Source: Halobacteriovoraceae bacterium (GTDB lineage: Bacteria > Bdellovibrionota > Bacteriovoracia > Bacteriovoracales > Bacteriovoracaceae). Taken from it: a stretch of DNA of 64,000 bases. The DNA lies in NCBI GenBank assembly GCA_002713145.1, contig PAVS01000024.1, positions 62,001-126,000 of the forward strand, given 5' to 3'. Position numbers and translations under genes: made by a program. This document shows, piece by piece, positions 26,883 to 34,427 of this stretch. The notes beneath the pieces are model-generated. The model saw only the letters and a list, made by a program, of their open reading frames with translations, was not told the DNA's origin and did no database searches. The first letter of the stretch is position 1. Every line of letters begins with the position of its first letter.

Positions 26883-26959
26883 ATGTTTTCTCCTGCTATC
26901 TAAACTATCGTTTTTCGCCTAGTATTTGAATGAAAGATTTTAAATTGTAAGGAAAAACT

Positions 26960-27499
26960 ATGACACATATAGACATTCTCGATTTCTGGTTCAAAGAAAT
27001 CAGTCCTGAGCAATGGTTTCAAAAATCAGATGAGTTCGATCACACTATTCAAAAAAGGTTTGGTGAGGTTCATCACCAAGCTAGTCAGGGGGAGCTCTAT
27101 CCATGGCGAGAAAATATTTATGGCCGCTTGGCCGAAATCATTGTTCTCGATCAATTCTCCAGAAATATTTACCGTGATGATCCAAGAGCTTTTGCTTGTG
27201 ATCAAATGAGTCTGGTTCTGGCCCAAGAGGCAGTGGCGCAAAAACTCGATCAAGAACTTAAACCTCAAGAAAAATCTTTTCTGTATATGCCCTATATGCA
27301 TTCAGAATCAAAACTCATCCACGAACAAGCAGTTAGATTGTATTCAGCTAAAGGACTTGAATATAATCTTGATTTTGAAATCAAACATAAAAAAATTATT
27401 GATCGCTTTGGACGCTATCCTCATCGCAACGAAATTTTAGGACGTACCTCTACTCCCGAAGAAATTGAGTTTCTCAAAGAAGAAGGGAGTTCCTTTTAA
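26960..27499 (+). CDS. DUF924 family protein
   Basis: A 179-residue cytosolic helical protein with the DUF924 blocks ILDFWFKE at the start, RLAEIIVLDQFSRNIYR, MPYMHSE, FEIKHKKIIDRFGRYPHRN and GRTSTPEEIEFL at the end. The fold is TPR-like; function unknown across bacteria. AAGGA stands about eight bases before the ATG. It overlaps the convergent symporter gene by four bases. Confidence 0.95.
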   Translation: MTHIDILDFWFKEISPEQWFQKSDEFDHTIQKRFGEVHHQASQGELYPWRENIYGRLAEIIVLDQFSRNIYRDDPRAFACDQMSLVLAQEAVAQKLDQELKPQEKSFLYMPYMHSESKLIHEQAVRLYSAKGLEYNLDFEIKHKKIIDRFGRYPHRNEILGRTSTPEEIEFLKEEGSSF

Positions 27500-29217
27500 A
27501 TAGGAACTCTTATATCTTCCACCAGCTCTTGGACTTCCTTTGGCGGCATCTTGGTCGATTTAGCCACGATGATAGAAACCGCAAAGTTCACCAACATTCC
27601 AATGCTTCCAATGCCTTCAGGCGAAATACCAAACCACCAAAAACTCTCCGAGTTATATTCAGGTGAAATAAATTTAAAATACACAATATAACTTGTAGTA
27701 AAAATGAGACCACTTAACATCCCCGCAATGGCTCCTTCTTTATTCATCCATTTGGTAAAAATTCCCATAAAGATCACAGGAAAAAATGAACTGGCCGCTA
27801 ATCCAAAAGCAAAAGCCACAACGGAGGCCACAAAGTCAGGAGGATTGATTCCAAAATATCCGGCCACCACAACGGCTACTCCTGCAGCCCCCCTTGCCCA
27901 TCTCAGTTCCTCTTTCTCGCTCATCTCTGGACGGTACGAACTTTTAACTAAATCATGGCTCACAGCACTTGAGATAACTAACAATAATCCTGCCGCTGTT
28001 GAAAGAGCTGCTGCCAAACCACCCGCGGCAACCAGAGCAATGATCCAAGCTGGAAGGTTCGCAATTTCTGGATTCGCCAGCACCATAATATCCTTATCCA
28101 CATAAAGCTCGTTAGCATTATTCGTTATTGAGGGCCTTGTCAGTCTTTCCCCAAAACTTCCTCGCCCTTCAATAAATTCAGGTGTGCCTCCAAAGGCACT
28201 TCCCGCAAAATATTGAATCACCCCATCTCCATTTTTATCGGTCCAAGCAATAAGTCCCGCGTCTTCCCACTTCTTAAACCAATTGGGAGTGCTAATATAT
28301 TCTTTTTGAGAAACTTCATTGAGAAGATTGTATTTTGCAAAAGCAGAAACCGCTGGTGCCGTGGTATAGAGGATGGCAATAAAAAATAAGGCATAACCTG
28401 CTGACTTTCTCGCGTCTGCTGGATTGGGCACGGTAAAAAAACGAATGATGACATGAGGAAGTCCTGCGGTTCCCACCATCAGCGCTAGAGTGATCGCAAA
28501 GACATCAACAGTGGATTTTGTCCCCGCTGTATAAGCAGTAAAACCCAACTCTTGTTGCAGACCATCGAGTTTATCTAAAATGCTTCCAAAACCTATTTGA
28601 GGTATAAAAGAATCCGAGAGCATAAGAGATATAAAAATCGCGGGAACTAAAAAAGCAAAAATAAGAACACAGTATTGCGCCACTTGAGTGTAAGTGATCC
28701 CTTTCATCCCTCCCAGCACGGCATAGAAAAAGACGATTCCCATACCTATAATAACACCTAAATCAATGGGCACTTCTAAAAAGCGAGAAAAGACAACCCC
28801 CACTCCCCGCATCTGACCAGCTACATAAGTAAATGAAATAAAGATAGCACACAGAACAGCTATCTCTCGAGCGAGTCTTGAATAATATCTCTCTCCCACA
28901 AAATCAGGGACAGTGAATTTACCAAACTTTTTTAAATAAGGAGCAAGTAATAAAGCAAGAAGAACATATCCTCCGGTCCACCCCATCAGATAAACCGAAC
29001 CGTCACGTCCCATAAAAGAAATCGCTCCCGCCATCCCAAGAAAGCTGGCGGCACTCATCCAATCTGCTGCGGTGGCCAGTCCATTAGCTAGGGGTGAGAC
29101 TTGACCATGGGCCACATAAAAGTCTGAAGTATCTTTGGCCTTAGACCAAATCGCAATTCCGATATACAGGGCAAAGGTCACCCCAACCATAATATAAGTC
29201 CAAGTCAGCACACTCAT
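27496..29217 (-). CDS. Na+/solute symporter, ActP-like (VC_2705 type)
   Basis: A 573-residue protein with about 13 membrane helices. Sodium-solute symporter family blocks are FYVAHGQVSPLANGLATAADWMSAASFLG, VPDFVGERYYSRLARE and AALSTAAGLLLVISSAVSHDL. It is closest in outline to the acetate/cation symporter ActP and the subgroup that pairs with DUF4212. A soluble insertion (about 300-370) is typical of that subgroup. It takes up small carboxylates with Na+. The small DUF4212 partner is encoded just upstream with a four-base overlap, which supports the assignment. The exact substrate is not deducible. Confidence 0.93.
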   Translation of the reverse strand: MSVLTWTYIMVGVTFALYIGIAIWSKAKDTSDFYVAHGQVSPLANGLATAADWMSAASFLGMAGAISFMGRDGSVYLMGWTGGYVLLALLLAPYLKKFGKFTVPDFVGERYYSRLAREIAVLCAIFISFTYVAGQMRGVGVVFSRFLEVPIDLGVIIGMGIVFFYAVLGGMKGITYTQVAQYCVLIFAFLVPAIFISLMLSDSFIPQIGFGSILDKLDGLQQELGFTAYTAGTKSTVDVFAITLALMVGTAGLPHVIIRFFTVPNPADARKSAGYALFFIAILYTTAPAVSAFAKYNLLNEVSQKEYISTPNWFKKWEDAGLIAWTDKNGDGVIQYFAGSAFGGTPEFIEGRGSFGERLTRPSITNNANELYVDKDIMVLANPEIANLPAWIIALVAAGGLAAALSTAAGLLLVISSAVSHDLVKSSYRPEMSEKEELRWARGAAGVAVVVAGYFGINPPDFVASVVAFAFGLAASSFFPVIFMGIFTKWMNKEGAIAGMLSGLIFTTSYIVYFKFISPEYNSESFWWFGISPEGIGSIGMLVNFAVSIIVAKSTKMPPKEVQELVEDIRVPI

Positions 29218-29462
29218 TGTACGCCTCCGAACTTTTTATCTAATCGTTTCATCAGAAAAATATAAGTTATGATAATAATGACAAAAGAAAAAATACTTCC
29301 TTGCTGAGCAAACCAAAAACCTAATTTAAAATCACCCAAGCGAAATTGATTCAGCCAATCAACCATCAAAATGGATAGACCAAAAGAAACAAAGGCCCAG
29401 AAAAAAAGTAAAATAAGGATATAACGGAGGTTATACTTCCAGTACAAATCTTTGTTTTTCAT
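29214..29462 (-). CDS. DUF4212 small subunit of Na+/solute symporter
   Basis: An 82-residue protein with two membrane helices (about 12-32 and 49-70) and the DUF4212 pattern YWKYNLRYI at the start and GFWFAQQGSIFSFVIIIITY in the second half. This family is almost always found directly before an ActP-like symporter, as here with a four-base ATG/stop overlap. Confidence 0.95.
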   Translation of the reverse strand: MKNKDLYWKYNLRYILILLFFWAFVSFGLSILMVDWLNQFRLGDFKLGFWFAQQGSIFSFVIIIITYIFLMKRLDKKFGGVQ

Positions 29463-29514
29463 AAATAGCTCCTATTGAAATAGGCTACTTATGATTCATT
29501 CGTCTGGCAATTAC

Positions 29515-30018
29515 CTATTGGCAGTTATCTATTTTTAAGAATGCGGCATCAACTTGAGTTTCTGCGACTCTATATCCTCCATCAACAAAAGCAATTTTTT
29601 CAGTGATAAGATCGGCATCAAACTCATTTATTTTGGCATCATAGTAGACTTGGATAAACGTATCTTCTTTCTTCTCAGCATTCTTGCCCACCAGAGACTC
29701 ACCTTTATAGAGTTTATCGTTTTCACTGGTATAAGTAATATTCTCTAATTCTAGTCCTCTGAATTTAAATCCTTTAGTCACTCCTACAGCTGAATTATCT
29801 GGAGTGTTAAATATATGGGTAATTTGATTATCTTTTTTCTCTGAGACGACAATGATTTTCGATTTCTCTTTGGTGAGGAAGTTTTCGACATCACAGCTCA
29901 TTGAGTTTTTCACCTGAACTTTCTGTTTATCATCTTTGCTTCCGCTTCCACTTGAACCTGAACAACTTACTAACATGAGAGCGCCTATGAGAGCGCCTGC
30001 GCACTTTTGATACGTCAT
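29515..30018 (-). CDS. Hypothetical lipoprotein
   Basis: A 167-residue protein. The lipobox LVSC is followed by a Ser/Gly linker (SGSSGSGS) and a small beta-rich domain with one further Cys pair (SCDVENF near 40, DNCQ at the end), possibly a disulfide. AAGGA stands before the ATG. No known family. It is placed between the symporter pair and the terminator of the DksA-like gene, so it has its own promoter. Confidence 0.75.
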   Translation of the reverse strand: MTYQKCAGALIGALMLVSCSGSSGSGSKDDKQKVQVKNSMSCDVENFLTKEKSKIIVVSEKKDNQITHIFNTPDNSAVGVTKGFKFRGLELENITYTSENDKLYKGESLVGKNAEKKEDTFIQVYYDAKINEFDADLITEKIAFVDGGYRVAETQVDAAFLKIDNCQ

Positions 30019-30101
30019 AGTTTTCCTTCCAATTTTTAAACTTGACGCATAGTATCAGAAGACTGTAAATAAGCTAGTCACGTTGTAATAAATACAATAA
30101 A

Positions 30102-30131
30102 AAAAGGGAGCGCCAATTCCTGCTCCCTTTT
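30102..30131 (-). terminator. Terminator of the DksA-like gene
   Basis: AAAAGGGAGC and GCTCCCTTTT form a 10-bp stem around a 10-base loop. On the minus strand seven T follow. It lies about 40 bases after the DksA-like stop. Confidence 0.88.
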
Positions 30132-30171
30132 ACACTAACCTTATGATATTACAGGCTTTTAGAACATCCGT

Positions 30172-30642
30172 TCAGGCTTGAACAACTGATTCGAATTCAA
30201 TATCTTTAACTGAATTATAAGTCTTCTTTGCTTTGATATGAGTATTAGCATCTGCTTCATCTGTTAATTTTTTAGCTGTTAAATCTCTTCTCTTTTGAAT
30301 AGTCCCAAACTCATTGCGCTCTTTCTCTTCCTGACAGTTGATACATAATTTGGCCATAGGACGGGCCAATAATCTTTTCTGAGCGATGTCAGAGTCACAC
30401 TCCTCACACACCCCATAGGTACCTTCTAAAATCTTTTGTTTAGCTTCTTTGACCTTTCTGAGGAAAAGTATTTTTCGCTCATCTAAGCGCATAGAGAGGT
30501 CTTGCTCTTTTTGTATATTTACGTGATCAACTTCATCACCACCAAAATTGGTATGAAGGACATTGTTTAAACTCTTTTGATTTTGGTCTTGTAACATGTT
30601 GTTAAACAGGTTCATAAATTTTTGTTGGTTTAATTTGTTCAT
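30172..30642 (-). CDS. DksA/TraR-type zinc-finger protein
   Basis: A 156-residue protein. The C-terminal domain has YGVCEECDSDIAQKRLLARP and LCINCQEEKE, the four-Cys DksA zinc finger. The N-terminal helical region (about 40-80) has the acidic coiled-coil layout, but the DksA tip residues (DxxDxA) are not obvious. It may modulate RNA polymerase, as DksA does with ppGpp, or be a divergent relative. AAGGAG stands seven bases before the ATG. An unusually long structured leader of about 200 bases precedes it, with its own sigma70-type promoter, suggesting post-transcriptional control. Confidence 0.88.
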   Translation of the reverse strand: MNKLNQQKFMNLFNNMLQDQNQKSLNNVLHTNFGGDEVDHVNIQKEQDLSMRLDERKILFLRKVKEAKQKILEGTYGVCEECDSDIAQKRLLARPMAKLCINCQEEKERNEFGTIQKRRDLTAKKLTDEADANTHIKAKKTYNSVKDIEFESVVQA

Positions 30643-30839
30643 CCTAAACTCCTTACTATTGGTTAGTTCTGCAATTCTTTAAAGGGTTAAATTCTTCCTA
30701 AATAAATTGATCAAAATCCGTTTCAATCAATTCCCTCAGTGGTGTAGATGCCCATTCTGTGCACCTTTCAAGCAACTCCTTTGCTTGATGTTGCCTGTAT
30801 AGATGCATGAACCATGCCAATGTATAACCGTCGTAATTT
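30643..30839 (-). ncRNA. Structured 5' leader of the DksA-like gene
   Basis: Between the predicted transcription start (about 30839) and the ATG at 30642. On the minus strand it holds three hairpins: GCATG-GTT-CATGC (30805-30817), CAAGCAA-AGGAG-TTGCTTG (30769-30787) with a Shine-Dalgarno sequence exactly in the loop, and ATTGAT-N14-ATCAAT (30706-30731). A 36-codon frame (30698-30808) also crosses it, without a ribosome site. It could be a regulatory leader or a separate small RNA. The rest of the gap (30874-30970) shows nothing I can name. Confidence 0.45.
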
Positions 30840-30845
30840 CGGTAA

Positions 30846-30873
30846 ATTATAGAATAATCCAGAAAATTTGCAA
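30846..30873 (-). promoter_or_regulatory. Promoter for the DksA-like gene
   Basis: On the minus strand TTGCAA (30868-30873) and TATAAT (30846-30851) are separated by 16 bases. It is the only good promoter in the 328-base gap and gives a leader of about 197 bases. Confidence 0.6.
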
Positions 30874-30970
30874 GTGTTTGAGCTTAGTGTCATTTTGACA
30901 GGTAGTGGAATTTTGTCTCCGAATTCTTTGGTCGGCCATCACAATTTGGCCCCAGGAAGTGAGAATATGT

Positions 30971-31399
30971 CTAAACCAACTCATCCCCATCAGGATTGAT
31001 CACAATTTGACCCTGATCAATTTTATCTTTGAGCACTTTGAGGATTTTTGATTGAGCCGCTTGGACTTCTGAGAGTTTGCGAGGTTTGCCTTTAAGTCCG
31101 TCTTCTATATCTAATTTTATACCGGTTGAAACTTGTCCCAGTATCTTATCAGTAATCTCACTATCTAAAGTTCGAAGCGCTAATCCAAATTCTTCCAGGT
31201 CAAGATCACGAAGAAGCCCCACTAACATAGAAGGAGTAAGGTATTGAAGATCTTCCATGGAAATTAAATTATCTTCTAGCTCTTGGGCCATCTGGGGATC
31301 TTTTAAGCGAATTTGTTCTAGCAGTTTTTTTTGCTCGGCTTGCCCCAGACCGGCCAGCATTTTTGCAGCTTCTTTAACACCCCCGCTAAACTTAGCCAC
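30971..31399 (-). CDS. Stand-alone FliG C-terminal-domain protein
   Basis: A 142-residue protein that aligns along its whole length with the middle/C-terminal part of the flagellar switch protein FliG: EAAKMLAGLGQAEQKKLLEQI, DPQMAQELEDNLISMEDL, ML-VGLLRDLDLEEFGLALRTL and a final KLSEVQAAQSKILKVLKDK. The N-terminal FliF- and FliM-binding parts of FliG are absent. The charged torque helix is present in altered form. It overlaps hldD by eight bases and is not near flagellar genes, so it may be an accessory rotor protein or an adaptor for another motor. Confidence 0.85.
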   Translation of the reverse strand: MAKFSGGVKEAAKMLAGLGQAEQKKLLEQIRLKDPQMAQELEDNLISMEDLQYLTPSMLVGLLRDLDLEEFGLALRTLDSEITDKILGQVSTGIKLDIEDGLKGKPRKLSEVQAAQSKILKVLKDKIDQGQIVINPDGDELV

Positions 31400-32396
31400 G
31401 ATTTGATCTCGTATTTAGATAAGGAATAGGTGTAGCCAGATAGTTTTGCACATAATCCTTAACACCCTCTTCCAGTTCATGAAATTCAAAAGTAGGAAGT
31501 GCTGTTTTTAGTTTTTTCATATTAGCTTCAGTAAAATATTGATACTGGCCTTGCAAAGCTTCTGGCATATCGATGTATTGAATATTAATTTCTTTATCTA
31601 ATGCTTTAAAGGTGGCTTCGGCTAAATCTTTAAAGGAGCGTGCCTTGCCTGTTCCTAAATTATAAATTCCATTTTTACCTGCGTGATCAGTTTCCATCAA
31701 ATCTAACATGGCTCTTACTACGTCTTTTACGTAAACAAAGTCTCGCAATTGACCACCATCCGTATAGTCTGGGTGATGAGACTTAAAAAGTTTTACTTTA
31801 TTGGCATCTTGAATCTGTTTATACGCTTGCGACACAACCGAGCGCATGCTTCCTTTGTGTTCCTCATTAGGTCCATAGACATTAAAAAACTTTACACCAT
31901 ACCACTTAACAGGAGTTTTGGTTTGAGCTAACACCCATTCATCCATAAGTTGCTTTGAATACCCATAGGCATTAAGTGGCATAAGCTTAGAAATTTCTTT
32001 TTCATTATCATCATACCCATTCTCACCTGCCCCATAAGTGGCAGCACTAGAAGCGTAGCAAATAGGCACATCAAAATGAGTGCAATAGGTAAAAAGAATT
32101 TGAGAGTACTCAACATTATTCTGCATGAGGAAATCCACATCACGCTCAGTGGTGGAAGAACAAGCTCCCATATGATAGACCCCGGTCACTCCATCTTCAA
32201 AAAGATCATCCAAAACTTCGGGTTGTAAAAAATCATCTGCATGAATAAAGCGGAAATATTGCAGACCTCTGAGGTTTAACCATTTGTTGCCATCGCGAAA
32301 ACGATCCACACAAATAATATCTTTGATTCCTCTGTCGTTGAGTTGCGCCACAATATTACTACCAATAAAGCCCGCTGCTCCAGTGATTATGTACAT
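31392..32396 (-). CDS. hldD: ADP-L-glycero-D-manno-heptose 6-epimerase
   Basis: A 334-residue short-chain dehydrogenase (extended type) that makes the heptose donor for LPS inner core. It has the NAD motif ITGAAGFIGSNIV, YHMGACSSTTE, catalytic YGYSKQLMDEW, VKFFNVYGPNE, and DFVYVKDVV and YNLGTGKARSF near the end. AGGAG stands before the ATG. The heptosyltransferase at 48284-49282 would use the product. A FliG-C-like gene overlaps its 3' end, an odd pairing. Confidence 0.97.
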   Translation of the reverse strand: MYIITGAAGFIGSNIVAQLNDRGIKDIICVDRFRDGNKWLNLRGLQYFRFIHADDFLQPEVLDDLFEDGVTGVYHMGACSSTTERDVDFLMQNNVEYSQILFTYCTHFDVPICYASSAATYGAGENGYDDNEKEISKLMPLNAYGYSKQLMDEWVLAQTKTPVKWYGVKFFNVYGPNEEHKGSMRSVVSQAYKQIQDANKVKLFKSHHPDYTDGGQLRDFVYVKDVVRAMLDLMETDHAGKNGIYNLGTGKARSFKDLAEATFKALDKEINIQYIDMPEALQGQYQYFTEANMKKLKTALPTFEFHELEEGVKDYVQNYLATPIPYLNTRSNRG

Positions 32397-32528
32397 AAGC
32401 TCTCCTTAAAGTACCCTTACTATAAGAGATAAAGTATTGATTTCATACCAAAAAATTAAGATTTGCGTTTCAAATTGAGGGTTTTTAAGCTAAAACAGCC
32501 TTTTAATTTCAACAGTATAGGAGTGATG

Positions 32529-33383
32529 ATGCTGGACAATACTTGGTTTGTAGAAAAGAGTTATTTTGAGAAATTTGCCATGGCCTGGAAAGTTCGCAAA
32601 AAACTTCATAGTGAGCAATCTAAATTTCAAAAAATTGAAGTGCTGCAAACTGAGTCGGTAGGAAAATTACTGCTGCTGGATGGAAAAACCATGGTCAGTG
32701 AAATTGATGAGTTTGTCTATCATGAAGTCATGGCCCATATTCCTTATATGGTCGCTCGCAAATGCGAAAAAGTTCTCATCATTGGTGGTGGAGACGGTGG
32801 TGTTGTCCGTGAATTCGTCAAACATAAAGATATCAAACAAATCGATCTGGTAGAAATAGATGAAAGAGTGATTGAAGTCAGTAAGGAATTTTTTCCCGAG
32901 TGCACTCAAGGTCTTGATGACCCAAGAGTTAATATTCTTGCCGAAGATGGAATCGCTTTTATCAAATCCAAGACCAATGAATATGATGTGATCATCATTG
33001 ATTCCACGGACCCGGAAGATTTTGCTTCGGGGCTATTTACCTCTGAGTTTTATAAAAATGTTTCTAACGCCCTTACAGAGGAAGGGATTATGATGAATCA
33101 AACTGAAAATCCCTTTTTAGATGAATGGGGGGTAGGAAAGATTTATAAAAATATGCGCGCTCAATTTCCTCATGTGCAGTCTTTTACCGCACCGATGCTT
33201 ATCTACCCCGGAGTTTTTTGGACGTTTGGCTTTTCATCTAAAAAATATCAAGGCACTCAGCTCAATCCTGATAAAATTCGCCATATGCAAAGTCTTGAGC
33301 GCAGCTTAAAATGGTACAACACTGAATGGCACAAAGGGGCTTTTGCCCTGAGTAACTTTCATAAAAAGAAAATAGGACTTTAA
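32529..33383 (+). CDS. speE: Spermidine synthase
   Basis: Transfers aminopropyl from decarboxylated SAM to putrescine. Blocks: LLLLDGKTMVSEIDEFVYHEV, IIGGGDGGVVREFVKH, DLVEIDERVIEVSKEFFP, DVIIIDSTDPE and QTENPFLD. Length is about 285 residues. The ATG at 32529 has GGAG five bases upstream and starts MLDNTWFVEKS; the open frame begins earlier at TTG 32463 without support. Agmatinase follows nine bases later, forming an arginine-to-spermidine module. No decarboxylated-SAM (speD) gene is in the window. Confidence 0.97.
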   Translation: MLDNTWFVEKSYFEKFAMAWKVRKKLHSEQSKFQKIEVLQTESVGKLLLLDGKTMVSEIDEFVYHEVMAHIPYMVARKCEKVLIIGGGDGGVVREFVKHKDIKQIDLVEIDERVIEVSKEFFPECTQGLDDPRVNILAEDGIAFIKSKTNEYDVIIIDSTDPEDFASGLFTSEFYKNVSNALTEEGIMMNQTENPFLDEWGVGKIYKNMRAQFPHVQSFTAPMLIYPGVFWTFGFSSKKYQGTQLNPDKIRHMQSLERSLKWYNTEWHKGAFALSNFHKKKIGL

Positions 33384-33392
33384 GGAAAAAGT

Positions 33393-34277
33393 ATGGATGT
33401 TATTGAACTTGATCAAATGGAAGCCAGTAAAGTTGTTCTTGGAACAAGTGGCTCAACCAGTATTCAAAAAAACGCCACTCATATCATGGGTTTTTGTTTT
33501 GATGGCACCACTAGTTTTCGCCCTGGTGCGCGCTTTGGACCGGACGCTATTCGAGACGCAAGTTTTGGAATTGAGTCCTACTCTCCCTACTTAGATAAAG
33601 ATTTAGAAGATTACACGATTCTTGACTGTGGTAACCTTCCTATCTATCCCAGTAAGTGGAAGCTCACTAACGATTATTTTTATGGTGTGACTAAAGATCT
33701 AAGACTTAAAGCTGATCAAATCAAAATTCTCACCTTGGGGGGAGAGCATTCTATTTCTTATGGTCCCATGAGACTTTATCTCGAAAATTTTGAAGACCTC
33801 GTTATTATTCATCTTGATGCTCACACGGATCTTCGTGATGGATACCTTGAAGAAAAATTCTCTCACGCTTCCATCATCAGACGAATTTGGGATCATATGA
33901 CTGACAAGCAAGAGCTTATTCAGTATGGGATTCGTTCTGGGCTCAAAGAGGAATTCGAATTTATGCGTGAGCATAAGACGCTCGCAACCTCACTTGATGA
34001 GATGATAAAAAGGCTCGAAGCCCTTGAAGGAAATCGTCCCATTTATTTAACTCTCGACCTTGATTTCTTTGACCCAAGTTTTATGCCTGGAACCGGAACT
34101 CCTGAAGCGGGCGGAGAAAATTTTCATAATTTTATGAAGCTTCTCAAGATTCTTAATCAGAAAAATTTAGTGGGAGCAGATATTGTCGAACTGGCCCCCA
34201 TGATTGACTCAACCGGAAACTCAAGTGTATTTGCTTGTAAAGTTATGCGAGAAGTTCTGCTAGCAATGCAAAAATAA
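33393..34277 (+). CDS. speB: Agmatinase-type ureohydrolase
   Basis: A 294-residue binuclear manganese hydrolase that converts agmatine to putrescine and urea. All metal motifs are intact: GGEHSISYG, HLDAHTDLRD, SHASIIRRI and LDLDFFDPSFMPGTGTPEAGG. AAGGA precedes the ATG. Its position directly after speE supports agmatinase over arginase or formiminoglutamase. Confidence 0.94.
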   Translation: MDVIELDQMEASKVVLGTSGSTSIQKNATHIMGFCFDGTTSFRPGARFGPDAIRDASFGIESYSPYLDKDLEDYTILDCGNLPIYPSKWKLTNDYFYGVTKDLRLKADQIKILTLGGEHSISYGPMRLYLENFEDLVIIHLDAHTDLRDGYLEEKFSHASIIRRIWDHMTDKQELIQYGIRSGLKEEFEFMREHKTLATSLDEMIKRLEALEGNRPIYLTLDLDFFDPSFMPGTGTPEAGGENFHNFMKLLKILNQKNLVGADIVELAPMIDSTGNSSVFACKVMREVLLAMQK

Positions 34278-34427
34278 TTAGTCTTTTTTTAATTGAATTT
34301 GCTCCTGCTCATCAAGATCACTTTTGATCGGCAGCTTCTCGGGAGTTCTACTTAAGTAGAGCCAAAGCCCTACAGCAAAAAAGATAAGAACAAGAAAGTA
34401 GGTAAGATTATTTCGGTTCAGAGGCAA
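34278..34427 (-). CDS. Small single-pass membrane protein
   Basis: A 49-residue frame from TTG 34427 to a TAA at 34278, below common ORF cut-offs. It encodes a polar start (PLNRNNLTY), a hydrophobic helix (FLVLIFFAVGLWLYL), an Arg-containing linker and an acidic/basic tail (SDLDEQEQIQLKKD), a pattern unlikely by chance. It overlaps the ankyrin-permease 3' end by 20 bases and ends one base from the speB stop, filling the gap exactly. The ribosome site is weak (AAGAAG). It may be an accessory of the ABC transporter. Confidence 0.55.
   Translation of the reverse strand: MPLNRNNLTYFLVLIFFAVGLWLYLSRTPEKLPIKSDLDEQEQIQLKKD

Noticed and set aside
30698..30808. 36-codon frame on the minus strand inside the DksA-like leader
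   Set aside because: The residue pattern looks protein-like and the open frame reaches 30883, but there is no ribosome site and the region forms hairpins; kept only as a note under the leader.
30804..30820. Sigma54-like site on the minus strand (TGGCAT-N5-ATGCA) before the DksA-like gene
   Set aside because: The GG-N10-GC spacing fits, but it coincides with a hairpin inside the predicted leader and a good TTGCAA-N16-TATAAT promoter lies just upstream.
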